This document shows positions 25,688-33,177 of a stretch of DNA of 64,000 nt, piece after piece (positions within the stretch are counted from its first letter, which is position 1; each line of letters starts with the position of its first letter). Made by a program: the position numbers and the translations under genes. Source of the stretch: Sulfuriferula sp. AH1 (GTDB lineage Bacteria; Pseudomonadota; Gammaproteobacteria; Burkholderiales; Sulfuriferulaceae); contig NZ_CP021138.1 of the NCBI RefSeq assembly GCF_002162035.1, forward strand, positions 2,813,008 through 2,877,007, in the 5' to 3' direction. The notes beneath the pieces were generated by a model. That model had not been told where the DNA came from. It saw only the letters and a list, made by a program, of their open reading frames with translations, and did not search any database.

Positions 25688-25890
25688 TTAAATTACTTCA
25701 ACCAAATCAGAATATCCTGCTAATAAGCTATCAGCCGTTACAAATTTAAGTGGCTCACTCAAAGCCTGGGCAAGCAACATTCGATCAAACGGGTCCTGAT
25801 GCATGTCAGGAAGCAGCATAATTCTAGCAGCGTGTTTTGGCGTTATGTCTAACACTTGGTAACCATTTTTTTCTATTTCTTCACAATAAG
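25688..25890 (-). pseudogene. PIN-domain (VapC-like) toxin remnant
   Basis: The C-terminal 67 or so residues of a PIN-domain ribonuclease: YQVLDITPKHAARIMLLP, then HQDPFDRMLLAQA and FVTADSLLAGYSDLVEVI match the C-terminal half of VapC-type toxins including the DPFDR motif. The N-terminal part with the first acidic residues is missing; the apparent GTG start lies in the neighbouring transposon end. It sits between the two Tn7-like left ends, so it is leftover cargo of the older element. No antitoxin gene is found. Confidence 0.7.
25886..25890. repeat. Target-site duplication ATAAG (left)
   Basis: ATAAG immediately before the TGT end of the Tn7-like element; the same five bases follow the right end at 35215-35219. 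Five bases is the known Tn7-family duplication size. Confidence 0.85.
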
Positions 25891-25916
25891 TGTTCTGCAC
25901 AATTAAAGTCGTAAAT
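25891..25916 (+). repeat. Left terminal inverted repeat of the Tn7-like element
   Basis: Starts TGTTCTGCACAATTAAAG and is identical over 26 bases to the reverse complement of 35189-35214. Contains the first TnsB-like site (25900-25916); a second lies at 25968-25984 and an inverted partial one near 26006-26020. Confidence 0.85.
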
Positions 25917-26080
25917 GACGAGTCCCATTTTATATGGGTTCCAGACCTACCAATTTCACACTAGCCTTTAGTAAAGTCGTAAATTCAACCCTGTATCTAC
26001 TATGTCTATTTTACGACTCCGCGTAAATGCCCGATAACAACCCGATGCGGGCATTAATGCTTCTAGTTGAAACCATAAGG

Positions 26081-27302
26081 TGTAGTAGTCGCGATCTGAT
26101 CTGACAGTTCCCCGGTTTGACAGATGCAGCTGTCAGTTCAGATTCAGTTGTTCAATGTGGTGATTTTATCGTGCCATGCCTCCTTTCCGTCAATAAGTGT
26201 TTGCGTCGGAGTGCGGCCGCAGCACATCTTGCCCTGATGGGTGCGGTCATTGTTGTAATAAACCAGCCATTCATCCAGATCCGTTTGCAGCTCCGCGATT
26301 GACCGGTAAATCTTGCGCCGGAACGCGACCTGATAGAACTCCTGCAGGATGGTCTTGTGGAAGCGTTCACAGATGCCGTTGGTCTGCGGATGATTGGCTT
26401 TGGTCCTGGTATGCTCGATGTCATTCAAGGCCAGATAGAGCTGATAGTCATGGGATTCCGGTTTGCCGCAATATTCGGTGCCGCGATCCGTCAGGATGCG
26501 TATCATCCCCATGTTCTGCTCGGCGAAGAATGGCAGCACCCGGTCATTAAGCAGATCGGCTGCGGTGATCGGCATTTTGGTCGTGTAGAGTTTGGCCGCT
26601 GCCCACTTCGAATAGGTGTCAACGAAGGTCTGCTGGTAAATCCGGCCGACGCCTTTGAGGGTGCCCACATAGAACGTATCCTGGCTGCCGAGATAGCCTG
26701 GGTGAGCCGTTTCAATCTCGCCATGCGCCACATCGTCGTCCTGTTTCTTTTCCAGGGCGCCTACTTGCGCTTCGGTCAGCACCTCGCCCGTTTCAGCAAC
26801 ATGCCGTTCCAGTGCAGTCAGGCGCTTCTTGAACGATTCGAGATCACGCCGCAGCCAAACAGAGCGTACACCAGAGGGAGAAACAAAGATGCCGCGTTTG
26901 CGCAGCTCATTGGATACGCGCACCTGACCAAATGCCGGTTGTTCCAGGGCGAAGGCGGCAACCGCTAATTCTGTGGCCTCTTCAACCCGGTTCTTGTGGT
27001 TCGGCTTTCTGCGATTAGCATCGATCAGGGCGTCGACACCACCGTTTTCCATAGCCGACTGATAACGGTAGAAGGTATCGCGGGAAAAGCCCATCACCTT
27101 GCAGGCGCGGGACACATTACCGAGTTCAGCAGCCAGATTCAGCAGGCCAACCTTGTGTTTGATAACGTTTTGGTGAAAACTGTTCATGGGGTTACTCCTT
27201 GGCGCTTGCGCGCTTTGTTTGATAAAGATTCGCACCTATATCAAACCGGGTAACCTCACCTTTGGCAAGGCCATACTGTCAGATCAAGTCGGAACTACTA
27301 CA
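26081..27302 (-). mobile_element. IS481-like insertion sequence, copy 1
   Basis: 1,222 bp with imperfect terminal repeats starting TGTAGTAGT. Same length and apparently the same sequence as copies at 30165 and 45983, in opposite orientation to both. Its two flanks do not match each other (CATAAGG on the left, CCTACAC on the right). CATAAGG is instead the reverse complement of the seven bases left of copy 2, the signature of an inversion between the two copies. Confidence 0.9.
26144..27187 (-). CDS. IS481-family transposase, copy 1
   Basis: 347 residues from MNSFHQNVIKHKVGLL, with AAGGAG before the ATG; a longer reading upstream is not needed. N-terminal helix-turn-helix (VSRACKVMGFSRDTFYRYQ), then an integrase core with the acidic triad in QTFVDTYSKW, ILTDRGTEY and GICERFHKT, followed by VYYNNDRTHQGK and GRTPTQTL typical of IS481 transposases. 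Cuts and joins the IS ends. All three copies encode the same protein, so they spread recently. Confidence 0.92.
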   Translation of the reverse strand: MNSFHQNVIKHKVGLLNLAAELGNVSRACKVMGFSRDTFYRYQSAMENGGVDALIDANRRKPNHKNRVEEATELAVAAFALEQPAFGQVRVSNELRKRGIFVSPSGVRSVWLRRDLESFKKRLTALERHVAETGEVLTEAQVGALEKKQDDDVAHGEIETAHPGYLGSQDTFYVGTLKGVGRIYQQTFVDTYSKWAAAKLYTTKMPITAADLLNDRVLPFFAEQNMGMIRILTDRGTEYCGKPESHDYQLYLALNDIEHTRTKANHPQTNGICERFHKTILQEFYQVAFRRKIYRSIAELQTDLDEWLVYYNNDRTHQGKMCCGRTPTQTLIDGKEAWHDKITTLNN

Positions 27303-27373
27303 CCTACACTATTAAGAAGGTCGTAGAAATTGTGCCGCCATCACGTCCAGAGCAATCGTGGTTGAACCTCTAA
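27303..27373 (+). pseudogene. C-terminal tail of a cassette gene cut by IS copy 1
   Basis: The plus strand directly after the IS reads TIKKVVEIVPPSRPEQSW-LNL and stops at a TAA inside an attC-like site. The upstream part is missing. Such read-in to attC is usual for integron cassette genes. No family recognised. Confidence 0.4.
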
Positions 27374-27431
27374 CAATTCGTTGCAGGCACGACGACCCTA
27401 ACGGGCCGTAACCTGAACTCAAACGTTGATT
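27368..27431 (+). repeat. attC-like recombination site (plus orientation)
   Basis: CTCTAACAATTCGTTGCAGG at one end and CCTGAACTCAAACGTTGATT at the other form imperfect arms of an integron cassette site, with the classical TCTAACAATTCGTT start. The R' core is degenerate (GTTGATT instead of GTTRRRY). Follows the truncated cassette gene tail. Confidence 0.55.
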
Positions 27432-27437
27432 GTCTGT

Positions 27438-27487
27438 TTTCGAAATCCGCGAATGTCACTTATAAGTGACATTCGCGGATTTCGAAA
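27438..27487. repeat. Perfect 50-bp palindrome
   Basis: The 25 bases from 27438 (TTTCGAAATCCGCGAATG...) are the exact reverse complement of the next 25 (...CATTCGCGGATTTCGAAA), with the centre at TTATAA and no spacer. It lies between two attC-like sites that face each other, so each is followed by the same half-sequence. Confidence 0.9.
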
Positions 27488-27602
27488 TGTTCAAATTGAG
27501 GGGCTGGCCGCCACGAAACGTGACCGGAGCCTAGAAAATTCAATAACCGCAGGCCGCAAAGAGAATGCATACGGCCAGTCCCTCTCGAATGCAGGGTTAG
27601 GC
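27488..27602 (-). repeat. attC-like site after the DUF1643-like cassette
   Basis: On the minus strand it starts with GCCTAAC, whose TAA is the stop of the cassette gene. The arms GAGGGACTGGCCG and CGGCCAGCCCCTC pair with one mismatch around a long variable middle. The expected GTTRRRY at the far end is replaced by the palindrome, so the site may be damaged. Confidence 0.55.
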
Positions 27603-28313
27603 GCTGATGTGTGTAACTAGATTTGTGACCCACTGTTCTTTGTCCTTTTGCAGCGTGGGTAATGGATGGAAATATTTATTTTCTGTGCTTGGCTTCATCA
27701 GTCCAGTAAGCTCAAACGAGCTAGCCACCTTACTCAAACACCTTTCAATAAGCGGGTCTAAATCAGAGCTGACACCCCATGCGCAAACGATAGGTGCTTC
27801 TGGTTTCTTGTTCAGCTTGCGTCTTAATTCAACGGATCGGTTGTCAGCGAATAATGAATGAGCAGAAAACCCAGTTCGGTTTTCAATATCGTTATAGCGT
27901 TCAACAAAGCTCCCACTTTTTGGGTCCCTCATGTCTGAGATATTCAAGACTCTGACATGATGCCAGCCGCAATAGTGCATGACTCGCATTACTTGATACT
28001 GGGTGGTATCTGGTTTTGTTGGCACTAACGACACCTCAAGTTGATTTATCAAGCCCTCTGAAATGAAGTTATTTACTTCTACAAGCGGTCTCGATGAGCC
28101 TGGGTTCATCATGATAAAAATTGCGTCAGGGGAGTCGTCTAGCAACAAGCCAATATCCGATGGTTTTCTTTGACTTGATACGATTTCTAAAACACTTCGG
28201 CAATCAATTTTCTCGCCAGACTTCAAATCCACCGAATAGAAATGACCGAACACTTCAAAGTATTTCTTAAGTTGCTCGGCAGGTATGAATTCAAGCAATT
28301 TCTGATACCTCAT
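27597..28313 (-). CDS. DUF1643-like cassette protein
   Basis: 238 residues. AIFIMMNPGSSRP, followed by VMRVMHYCGWHHVRVLNISD and PIVCAWGV, resembles the DUF1643 family, proteins of unknown function often found on mobile DNA. ATG 28313 lies 5 bases after a GTTAGGC attC end and the stop lies in the next attC, so it is a textbook one-gene integron cassette. Moderate confidence in the family, high in the gene. Confidence 0.7.
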   Translation of the reverse strand: MRYQKLLEFIPAEQLKKYFEVFGHFYSVDLKSGEKIDCRSVLEIVSSQRKPSDIGLLLDDSPDAIFIMMNPGSSRPLVEVNNFISEGLINQLEVSLVPTKPDTTQYQVMRVMHYCGWHHVRVLNISDMRDPKSGSFVERYNDIENRTGFSAHSLFADNRSVELRRKLNKKPEAPIVCAWGVSSDLDPLIERCLSKVASSFELTGLMKPSTENKYFHPLPTLQKDKEQWVTNLVTHISA

Positions 28314-28317
28314 GGAA

Positions 28318-28381
28318 GCCTAACGTCAGAGCTCAGGGGAAGCGCCGCTTGCGGCGCGTTCCCTGGAGCGCAGTGTTAGGG
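28318..28381 (-). repeat. attC site between two cassettes
   Basis: 64 bp. On the minus strand it begins CCCTAAC and ends GTTAGGC, with arms GCTCCAGGGAACGCGCCGC and GCGGCGCTTCCCCTGAGC that fold into a hairpin with a few unpaired bases. This is the canonical integron cassette site architecture. It supplies the last codons of the upstream HEPN-like gene. Confidence 0.8.
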
Positions 28382-28851
28382 TCAAGGCGGACATAGGCTC
28401 TAGCCACTTGATAAACGACAGCAATGGCCTGCCTTGCCGATACCTCAAACCCTCCTTTCGCAAAAATATAGTCAGCCATCGAGAGAGCATCTGGCGCTCG
28501 GAGATAATGAGCTATATCGTTTCTAGTGGATTTCAGCCACGCAATTTCGTCTTTGATGTAGTCAAGCTGTTCATGAATCTCGTCTCGCGCCCCCTCATTC
28601 ACATCCTGTAGGAAGAGTTCCACTATCGCGGCCGCGAAGACCACACAGGCAAGGTATGCGCCACTGCAATAGCTACGCTCCAACTCACGCTCGAGAACTT
28701 GAAATTTCTCAGGCGGGCTGTTCTTGCCAAGGCTGTCGTAGTACTTCACTCCCAGGCCGGTAACTACATCTCGACGAGCCATCCATTGCTCGTAGGTTGG
28801 CGGTGCAACACAGAACGCTTCGTTGAGTGCAATAGCGTGTTCAATGCTCAT
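28333..28851 (-). CDS. HEPN-like cassette protein
   Basis: 172 residues, helical. LKSTRNDIAHYLRAPD contains R-N-x3-H, the catalytic motif of HEPN ribonuclease domains, inside a mainly helical protein, as in HEPN toxins and defence proteins. The C-terminus NTALQGTRRKRRFP is encoded by the attC site, a common feature of cassette genes. No MNT partner is next to it. Function (RNase or only a structural HEPN) is not proven. Confidence 0.65.
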   Translation of the reverse strand: MSIEHAIALNEAFCVAPPTYEQWMARRDVVTGLGVKYYDSLGKNSPPEKFQVLERELERSYCSGAYLACVVFAAAIVELFLQDVNEGARDEIHEQLDYIKDEIAWLKSTRNDIAHYLRAPDALSMADYIFAKGGFEVSARQAIAVVYQVARAYVRLDPNTALQGTRRKRRFP

Positions 28852-28879
28852 GACGGCTCTTCGCTGACCCTAACAGTTA

Positions 28880-28951
28880 TTAGACGGACCCAGCGGTCAG
28901 CAATATTGTTAATAATGAGGCGAGTTGTTTTTTGATAAGTTGTTGATTCAT
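28880..28951 (-). pseudogene. Truncated exported-protein start at a cassette boundary
   Basis: A 23-codon frame (MNQQLIKKQLASLLTILLT then AGSV) with a good GGAGTGAAT ribosome site, ending at a stop in a short attC-like boundary (GTCTAATAACTGTTAGGG). It looks like a signal peptide whose gene body was lost by recombination. A genuine micropeptide cannot be excluded. Confidence 0.35.
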
Positions 28952-29480
28952 ATTCACTCCATCAATTTCTCTGTCCGTATAAGATGTAACAATACGGCAA
29001 ATCAATGACGCTCGCCTGACTGGAATGGAACAGTGGGAATTCATCAGTCTGGTGGCTGCTGTTGCTCGCATTACTGACATTTGATGATTAGATTGTGACC
29101 GTCCGCTGTGGCCGAATAACGGATATTCGACATTTAGAATTAAAAAACGGTGCAACCAGGGATGCAATTCCAATCATGTTCGTAAGATATCAAAAATGAA
29201 TTATGGCGAATTATTACAATTACAATAATTTATTATTTTTGGATAATTTAGCATAATTGCACACTATCAAATTGATTATAAATATATTTTTCTATTTATA
29301 TCATCTGCAAAAAAGATTGGGTTAATAAATTTAAAATTATTGTTAATTATATCCACATGGATATAATTAACAACTCACATCAGTGTTTTTGATTAACCCA
29401 ATGTGCCTGCAATAAACAAAGCATGAAACTGATTTCATAGTTAGCTAACATGGTTGTAGCCACGCAGAAAGTATATTGAA
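28952..29480. other. AT-rich region without long gene, with nested inverted repeats
   Basis: About 530 bases. 29200-29400 is strongly AT-rich. No supported frame in either strand. It carries the nested hairpins listed separately and should contain the promoter of the XRE gene. Confidence 0.4.
29316..29402. repeat. Nested inverted repeats upstream of XRE gene
   Basis: Inner: TTGTTAATTATATCC (29340-29354) and its exact complement (29359-29373) around ACAT. Outer: ATTGGGTTAAT (29316-29326) and ATTAACCCAAT (29392-29402). They lie about 80 bases before the XRE start and may be operators or an extruding regulatory structure. Confidence 0.7.
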
Positions 29481-29801
29481 ATGACTAAAATCGAACTAGG
29501 AAGCGATAACGTTTATGCTGATATTGGGATGCAAGATGCTGAAGCCATGCTGTTCAAAGCCAAGTTATCCAGCAAAATTACGGAAATCATAAAACAACGT
29601 AACCTGACACAAAACGAAGCTGGCGCTATTGTTGGAATGCCTCAATCAAAGCTATCAAACATACTTCGTGGACAGTTTAGAGGTATATCTGAATTCAAAA
29701 TGCTTCATTGTCTAAACAAGCTTGGTCAAGACATAGAAATTGTGATTACAAAGGCTCCTCCGAATGAAACCATTGGGAAAACAAGTATCGTATTTGCGTA
29801 A
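29481..29801 (+). CDS. XRE-family regulator, HigA-like antitoxin without toxin
   Basis: 106 residues. A helix-turn-helix runs through TEIIKQRNLTQNEAGAIVGM and PQSKLSNILRGQFRG, followed by FKMLHCLNKLGQDIEIVI, typical of the XRE antitoxins paired with HigB/Gp49-like toxins. No toxin gene lies upstream or downstream, so it is solitary. The nested inverted repeats just upstream could be its operator (inference). Confidence 0.75.
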   Translation: MTKIELGSDNVYADIGMQDAEAMLFKAKLSSKITEIIKQRNLTQNEAGAIVGMPQSKLSNILRGQFRGISEFKMLHCLNKLGQDIEIVITKAPPNETIGKTSIVFA

Positions 29802-29932
29802 TGGCGTGCCCACCTAATTATGATAATGGAGTGGTTGGTTTCATTAGAATATGCAACATTTCAATATCAAATCAAATAATACTGACTGGTAAAATAGTTG
29901 AAATACCCTAAAAAGAAGAGAAGTGCATCGCA

Positions 29933-30109
29933 ATGTCAAAATCGAAAAAAGAACAATTTGCAAAATTAAAACAAGCCGTAGCAGAGACGGCTTCATTGCG
30001 AGCACAGGAGGCGGTGAACAATGGCATTGTTTTTGAATACTTCAAAAAAATTGCTGATGATTCTGTTATACCAGAATCGGAGTCTGTTCTTGCAGGATAC
30101 AAGAAGTGA
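29933..30109 (+). CDS. Small hypothetical protein, 58 aa
   Basis: From ATG 29933 (MSKSKKEQFAKLKQAVAE) to TGA 30107-30109; AAGAGAAG lies upstream as a ribosome site. Lys/Glu-rich helical start, then FEYFKKIADDSVIPESES. No homology recognised. Lies 131 bases after the XRE gene on the same strand, so the pair may be a small operon. Confidence 0.4.
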   Translation: MSKSKKEQFAKLKQAVAETASLRAQEAVNNGIVFEYFKKIADDSVIPESESVLAGYKK

Positions 30110-30164
30110 TCGTGAGTCTGATATTTTAAGGAACTCCGGGTTAGGTTATCCACCAATCCTTATG

Positions 30165-31386
30165 TGTAGTAGTTCCGACTTGATCTGACAGTATGGCCTT
30201 GCCAAAGGTGAGGTTACCCGGTTTGATATAGGTGCGAATCTTTATCAAACAAAGCGCGCAAGCGCCAAGGAGTAACCCCATGAACAGTTTTCACCAAAAC
30301 GTTATCAAACACAAGGTTGGCCTGCTGAATCTGGCTGCTGAACTCGGTAATGTGTCCCGCGCCTGCAAGGTGATGGGCTTTTCCCGCGATACCTTCTACC
30401 GTTATCAGTCGGCTATGGAAAACGGTGGTGTCGACGCCCTGATCGATGCTAATCGCAGAAAGCCGAACCACAAGAACCGGGTTGAAGAGGCCACAGAATT
30501 AGCGGTTGCCGCCTTCGCCCTGGAACAACCGGCATTTGGTCAGGTGCGCGTATCCAATGAGCTGCGCAAACGCGGCATCTTTGTTTCTCCCTCTGGTGTA
30601 CGCTCTGTTTGGCTGCGGCGTGATCTCGAATCGTTCAAGAAGCGCCTGACTGCACTGGAACGGCATGTTGCTGAAACGGGCGAGGTGCTGACCGAAGCGC
30701 AAGTAGGCGCCCTGGAAAAGAAACAGGACGACGATGTGGCGCATGGCGAGATTGAAACGGCTCACCCAGGCTATCTCGGCAGCCAGGATACGTTCTATGT
30801 GGGCACCCTCAAAGGCGTCGGCCGGATTTACCAGCAGACCTTCGTTGACACCTATTCGAAGTGGGCAGCGGCCAAACTCTACACGACCAAAATGCCGATC
30901 ACCGCAGCCGATCTGCTTAATGACCGGGTGCTGCCATTCTTCGCCGAGCAGAACATGGGGATGATACGCATCCTGACGGATCGCGGCACCGAATATTGCG
31001 GCAAACCGGAATCCCATGACTATCAGCTCTATCTGGCCTTGAATGACATCGAGCATACCAGGACCAAAGCCAATCATCCGCAGACCAACGGCATCTGTGA
31101 ACGCTTCCACAAGACCATCCTGCAGGAGTTCTATCAGGTCGCGTTCCGGCGCAAGATTTACCGGTCAATCGCGGAGCTGCAAACGGATCTGGATGAATGG
31201 CTGGTTTATTACAACAATGACCGCACCCATCAGGGCAAGATGTGCTGCGGCCGCACTCCGACGCAAACACTTATTGACGGAAAGGAGGCATGGCACGATA
31301 AAATCACCACATTGAACAACTGAATCTGAACTGACAGCTGCATCTGTCAAACCGGGGAACTGTCAGATCAGATCGCGACTACTACA
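30165..31386 (+). mobile_element. IS481-like insertion sequence, copy 2
   Basis: 1,222 bp, plus orientation, matching copy 1 in reverse. Left flank CCTTATG is the complement of CATAAGG left of copy 1; right flank ACTAATG has no partner. It cuts off the 5' part of a nuclease-like gene to its right, so a deletion on that side is likely. Confidence 0.9.
30280..31323 (+). CDS. IS481-family transposase, copy 2
   Basis: Same 347-residue protein as copy 1, with the same AAGGAGTAACCCC before ATG 30280. The HTH, DDE core and C-terminal RTPTQTL are all intact, so the transposase is probably functional. Confidence 0.92.
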   Translation: MNSFHQNVIKHKVGLLNLAAELGNVSRACKVMGFSRDTFYRYQSAMENGGVDALIDANRRKPNHKNRVEEATELAVAAFALEQPAFGQVRVSNELRKRGIFVSPSGVRSVWLRRDLESFKKRLTALERHVAETGEVLTEAQVGALEKKQDDDVAHGEIETAHPGYLGSQDTFYVGTLKGVGRIYQQTFVDTYSKWAAAKLYTTKMPITAADLLNDRVLPFFAEQNMGMIRILTDRGTEYCGKPESHDYQLYLALNDIEHTRTKANHPQTNGICERFHKTILQEFYQVAFRRKIYRSIAELQTDLDEWLVYYNNDRTHQGKMCCGRTPTQTLIDGKEAWHDKITTLNN

Positions 31387-31615
31387 ACTAATGCGACCGA
31401 TGCTGTCTGGCTTGTCTGCGGTTCATCCTAAAAATATCATCGTGTCTAGCATTCTGTCTGCAGAAATGGTAACAGCCACTCCTAGCGGCAAACTTACCAG
31501 CACTAATGCCTATAAAGCGGCAAAGCGCTTCCTGTCTGGCGACCACTCGCCAGTCAAAGGGCACCACTGCAAACGCTGTACATACATGACTATCTGCCCA
31601 TCGAACCCAAGCTGA
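31387..31615 (+). pseudogene. C-terminal fragment of a RecB/Cas4-like nuclease
   Basis: An open frame enters straight from the IS end and reads NAYKAAKRFLSGDHSP, then HHCKRCTYMTICPSNPS to a stop. C-x2-C-x5-C near the C-terminus resembles the iron-sulfur cysteines that close Cas4/RecB-type PD-(D/E)XK nucleases. The nuclease core is missing. Family call is tentative; truncation is clear. Confidence 0.4.
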
Positions 31616-31759
31616 GTTCATAGTATCTGCACCGGCTCGGCTCGCACTCTCCTATCTTCACCACATAACTCCTCAACTGTTTTCCTTTTTCGTCAGTCAT
31701 CTCGGTTAAGTAAGTATAAGGCCGTGGTGTACACGGTCACGAGAATGAAGGAGTTTTCC

Positions 31760-32245
31760 ATGACGATCCAAATATTTTTGCAATCTGAGCTTTTAGCTGA
31801 CATTGAGGTGATTGAATTGGCATTGAATGCCAGCGAAAAAGAACTCCGCGAGGCATGTCTTGCGAAGCTGCCTGAAGGTCATGAAGCAGAAGAATTTCAT
31901 CTCTTCATTGAGGATGAAGATGACGACCAGCCGTTTCAAAAACTTCATGGCATACCTGGGGGGTTACGAGTACACCTGCACCGCCAGAAAGGTATCGATG
32001 TGATGGTGCGTTATGCTGGAAGCGACGTGCGGCGTTCATTCCGCCCAAGTTCCACGGTGGGACGCATCAAGCACTGGGCTACGCAAGAGTTGGGTATTGC
32101 AGCATCCGATGCGGCAGAACTGATGCTTCAGGTCAGCGGCACTGATTCCCGCCCTGATGCTGACATCCACATTGGAGCACTCGTCCATGAGCCTGCAAAG
32201 TCGCTGTCGTTTGATTTAGTTCCATCACCCCGTGTCAACGGCTAA
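31760..32245 (+). CDS. bilA: BilA-like ubiquitin-like protein (two Ubl domains)
   Basis: 161 residues from ATG 31760, with an AAGGAG site; the longer frame upstream is not coding-like. Residues 1-73 (MTIQIFLQSELLADIEVIEL, HLFIEDEDDDQPFQKL, GGLRVHLHRQ) and about 76-150 (VMVRYAGSDVRRSFRPSSTV, LGIAASDAAELMLQVSG) read as two beta-grasp domains in tandem, like ISG15. It ends in a free glycine (SPRVNG), ready for activation without trimming. First gene of a four-gene conjugation operon in the order known for Bil: Ubl, E2, JAMM, E1. In that system this protein is attached to phage tail parts. Confidence 0.8.
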   Translation: MTIQIFLQSELLADIEVIELALNASEKELREACLAKLPEGHEAEEFHLFIEDEDDDQPFQKLHGIPGGLRVHLHRQKGIDVMVRYAGSDVRRSFRPSSTVGRIKHWATQELGIAASDAAELMLQVSGTDSRPDADIHIGALVHEPAKSLSFDLVPSPRVNG

Positions 32246-32255
32246 AGGAGTTGGT

Positions 32256-32711
32256 ATGTGTGACGGAAAAGCTGAGATCGAGGCTCATCTACGTTCTGGT
32301 CGATTCCTGTCTGGTGCAGCCAAGGGACGTTGGAGGCTCGTCGAACTGCAATGGCCACTGGCATTCATTGAGGTTGGCGCAAGAGATGGGCGTCGATTTA
32401 CGTTGCGCTTCGATTGCATAGGTTATCCAGATCAACCAGTAACGGCGACCCTGTGGGACTTACCAGCGAAACGACAGTTGCCCACCGCCTTGTGGCCTAG
32501 TGGAGGGCGAGTGTCGCAGGTATTTAACCCGGGCTGGAAAGGTGGCTCCGCCTTGTATATCCCGTGTGATCGACAAAGCATCGAGGGGCATGCCAACTGG
32601 CTGTCGGAACACCCCTGGCTTATTTGGAATCCAACACGAGGCCTCCTCCAGTACATCGAAGCAGTCTGCGAAATATTACATAGCCATGAACTCAACTACC
32701 AAGCTGCTTGA
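32256..32711 (+). CDS. bilB: BilB-like E2 ubiquitin-conjugating enzyme
   Basis: 151 residues from ATG 32256 (MCDGKAEIEAHL), preceded by AAAGGAGTTGGT. Shows the E2 pattern: RLVELQWPLAFIEVGARDGR, FDCIGYPDQPVTATLWD (the YP region), FNPGWKGGSALYIPC and a C-terminal helix (GLLQYIEAVCEIL). Cys104 in YIPCDRQ is the likely catalytic cysteine; Cys54 is less well placed. Begins 10 bases after bilA and overlaps bilC by 26 bp. Role: accept the Ubl from E1 and pass it to targets; known for the family, inferred here. Confidence 0.78.
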   Translation: MCDGKAEIEAHLRSGRFLSGAAKGRWRLVELQWPLAFIEVGARDGRRFTLRFDCIGYPDQPVTATLWDLPAKRQLPTALWPSGGRVSQVFNPGWKGGSALYIPCDRQSIEGHANWLSEHPWLIWNPTRGLLQYIEAVCEILHSHELNYQAA

Positions 32712-33177
32712 ATTTCGTCCAGGCGTATGGACAGCGCTCATAGCCGACCTGCGCAATAGGGGGAACGGATGCCGTGAGTCTGGCGCCTTTTTGCTGGGGA
32801 ACATTGTAAATGGCATTAGGGTCGCGCAAACATGGTTGCCATATGACGAGCTAGATCCATTGTCTCTTAACTATGAGTACATTCGGCTTCGCTCAGAAGC
32901 GTTCTCCAAGCTTTGGGAGATTTGTGAGCAGCACCACATGCAGGTGGTAGCAGATGTGCACACTCATCCACGTGGGCCTGGTCAGAGCCCGTCAGATCGC
33001 GCTAATCCAATGATTGGGCTGGCCGGACACATGGCACTGATTATCCCGCGATTCGCGCAAGGAAATGTAACCCCTGCGGATGTAAGCGTAAACGTGTACT
33101 TGGGTGCAAAGAGGTGGGAAAGCCATTTTGGGCAGCAGGCTGTAGTGCTCATTAAATTACCTTCAGGAGAGATTTGA
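32686..33177 (+). CDS. bilC: BilC-like JAMM deubiquitinase
   Basis: 163 residues from ATG 32686 (MNSTTKLLEFRPGVW), the first start in a homologous frame. Complete JAMM zinc-peptidase motif: Glu31 in RESGAFLLG, then His92 and His94 in VVADVHTHPRGPGQ, Ser101 and Asp104 in SPSD. Such enzymes cut Ubl-target isopeptide bonds and are part of the Bil defence operon. Its TGA overlaps the ATG of the E1 gene by one base (TGATG). Confidence 0.85.
   Translation: MNSTTKLLEFRPGVWTALIADLRNRGNGCRESGAFLLGNIVNGIRVAQTWLPYDELDPLSLNYEYIRLRSEAFSKLWEICEQHHMQVVADVHTHPRGPGQSPSDRANPMIGLAGHMALIIPRFAQGNVTPADVSVNVYLGAKRWESHFGQQAVVLIKLPSGEI

Noticed and set aside
29801..29911. A 36-codon frame overlapping the XRE stop
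   Set aside because: Begins at a TAATG overlap but has no homology, unusual composition and no separate ribosome site; not enough to call a gene.
30165..31386. A direct target duplication around IS copy 2
   Set aside because: CCTTATG on the left and ACTAATG on the right differ; the left flank pairs with copy 1 instead.
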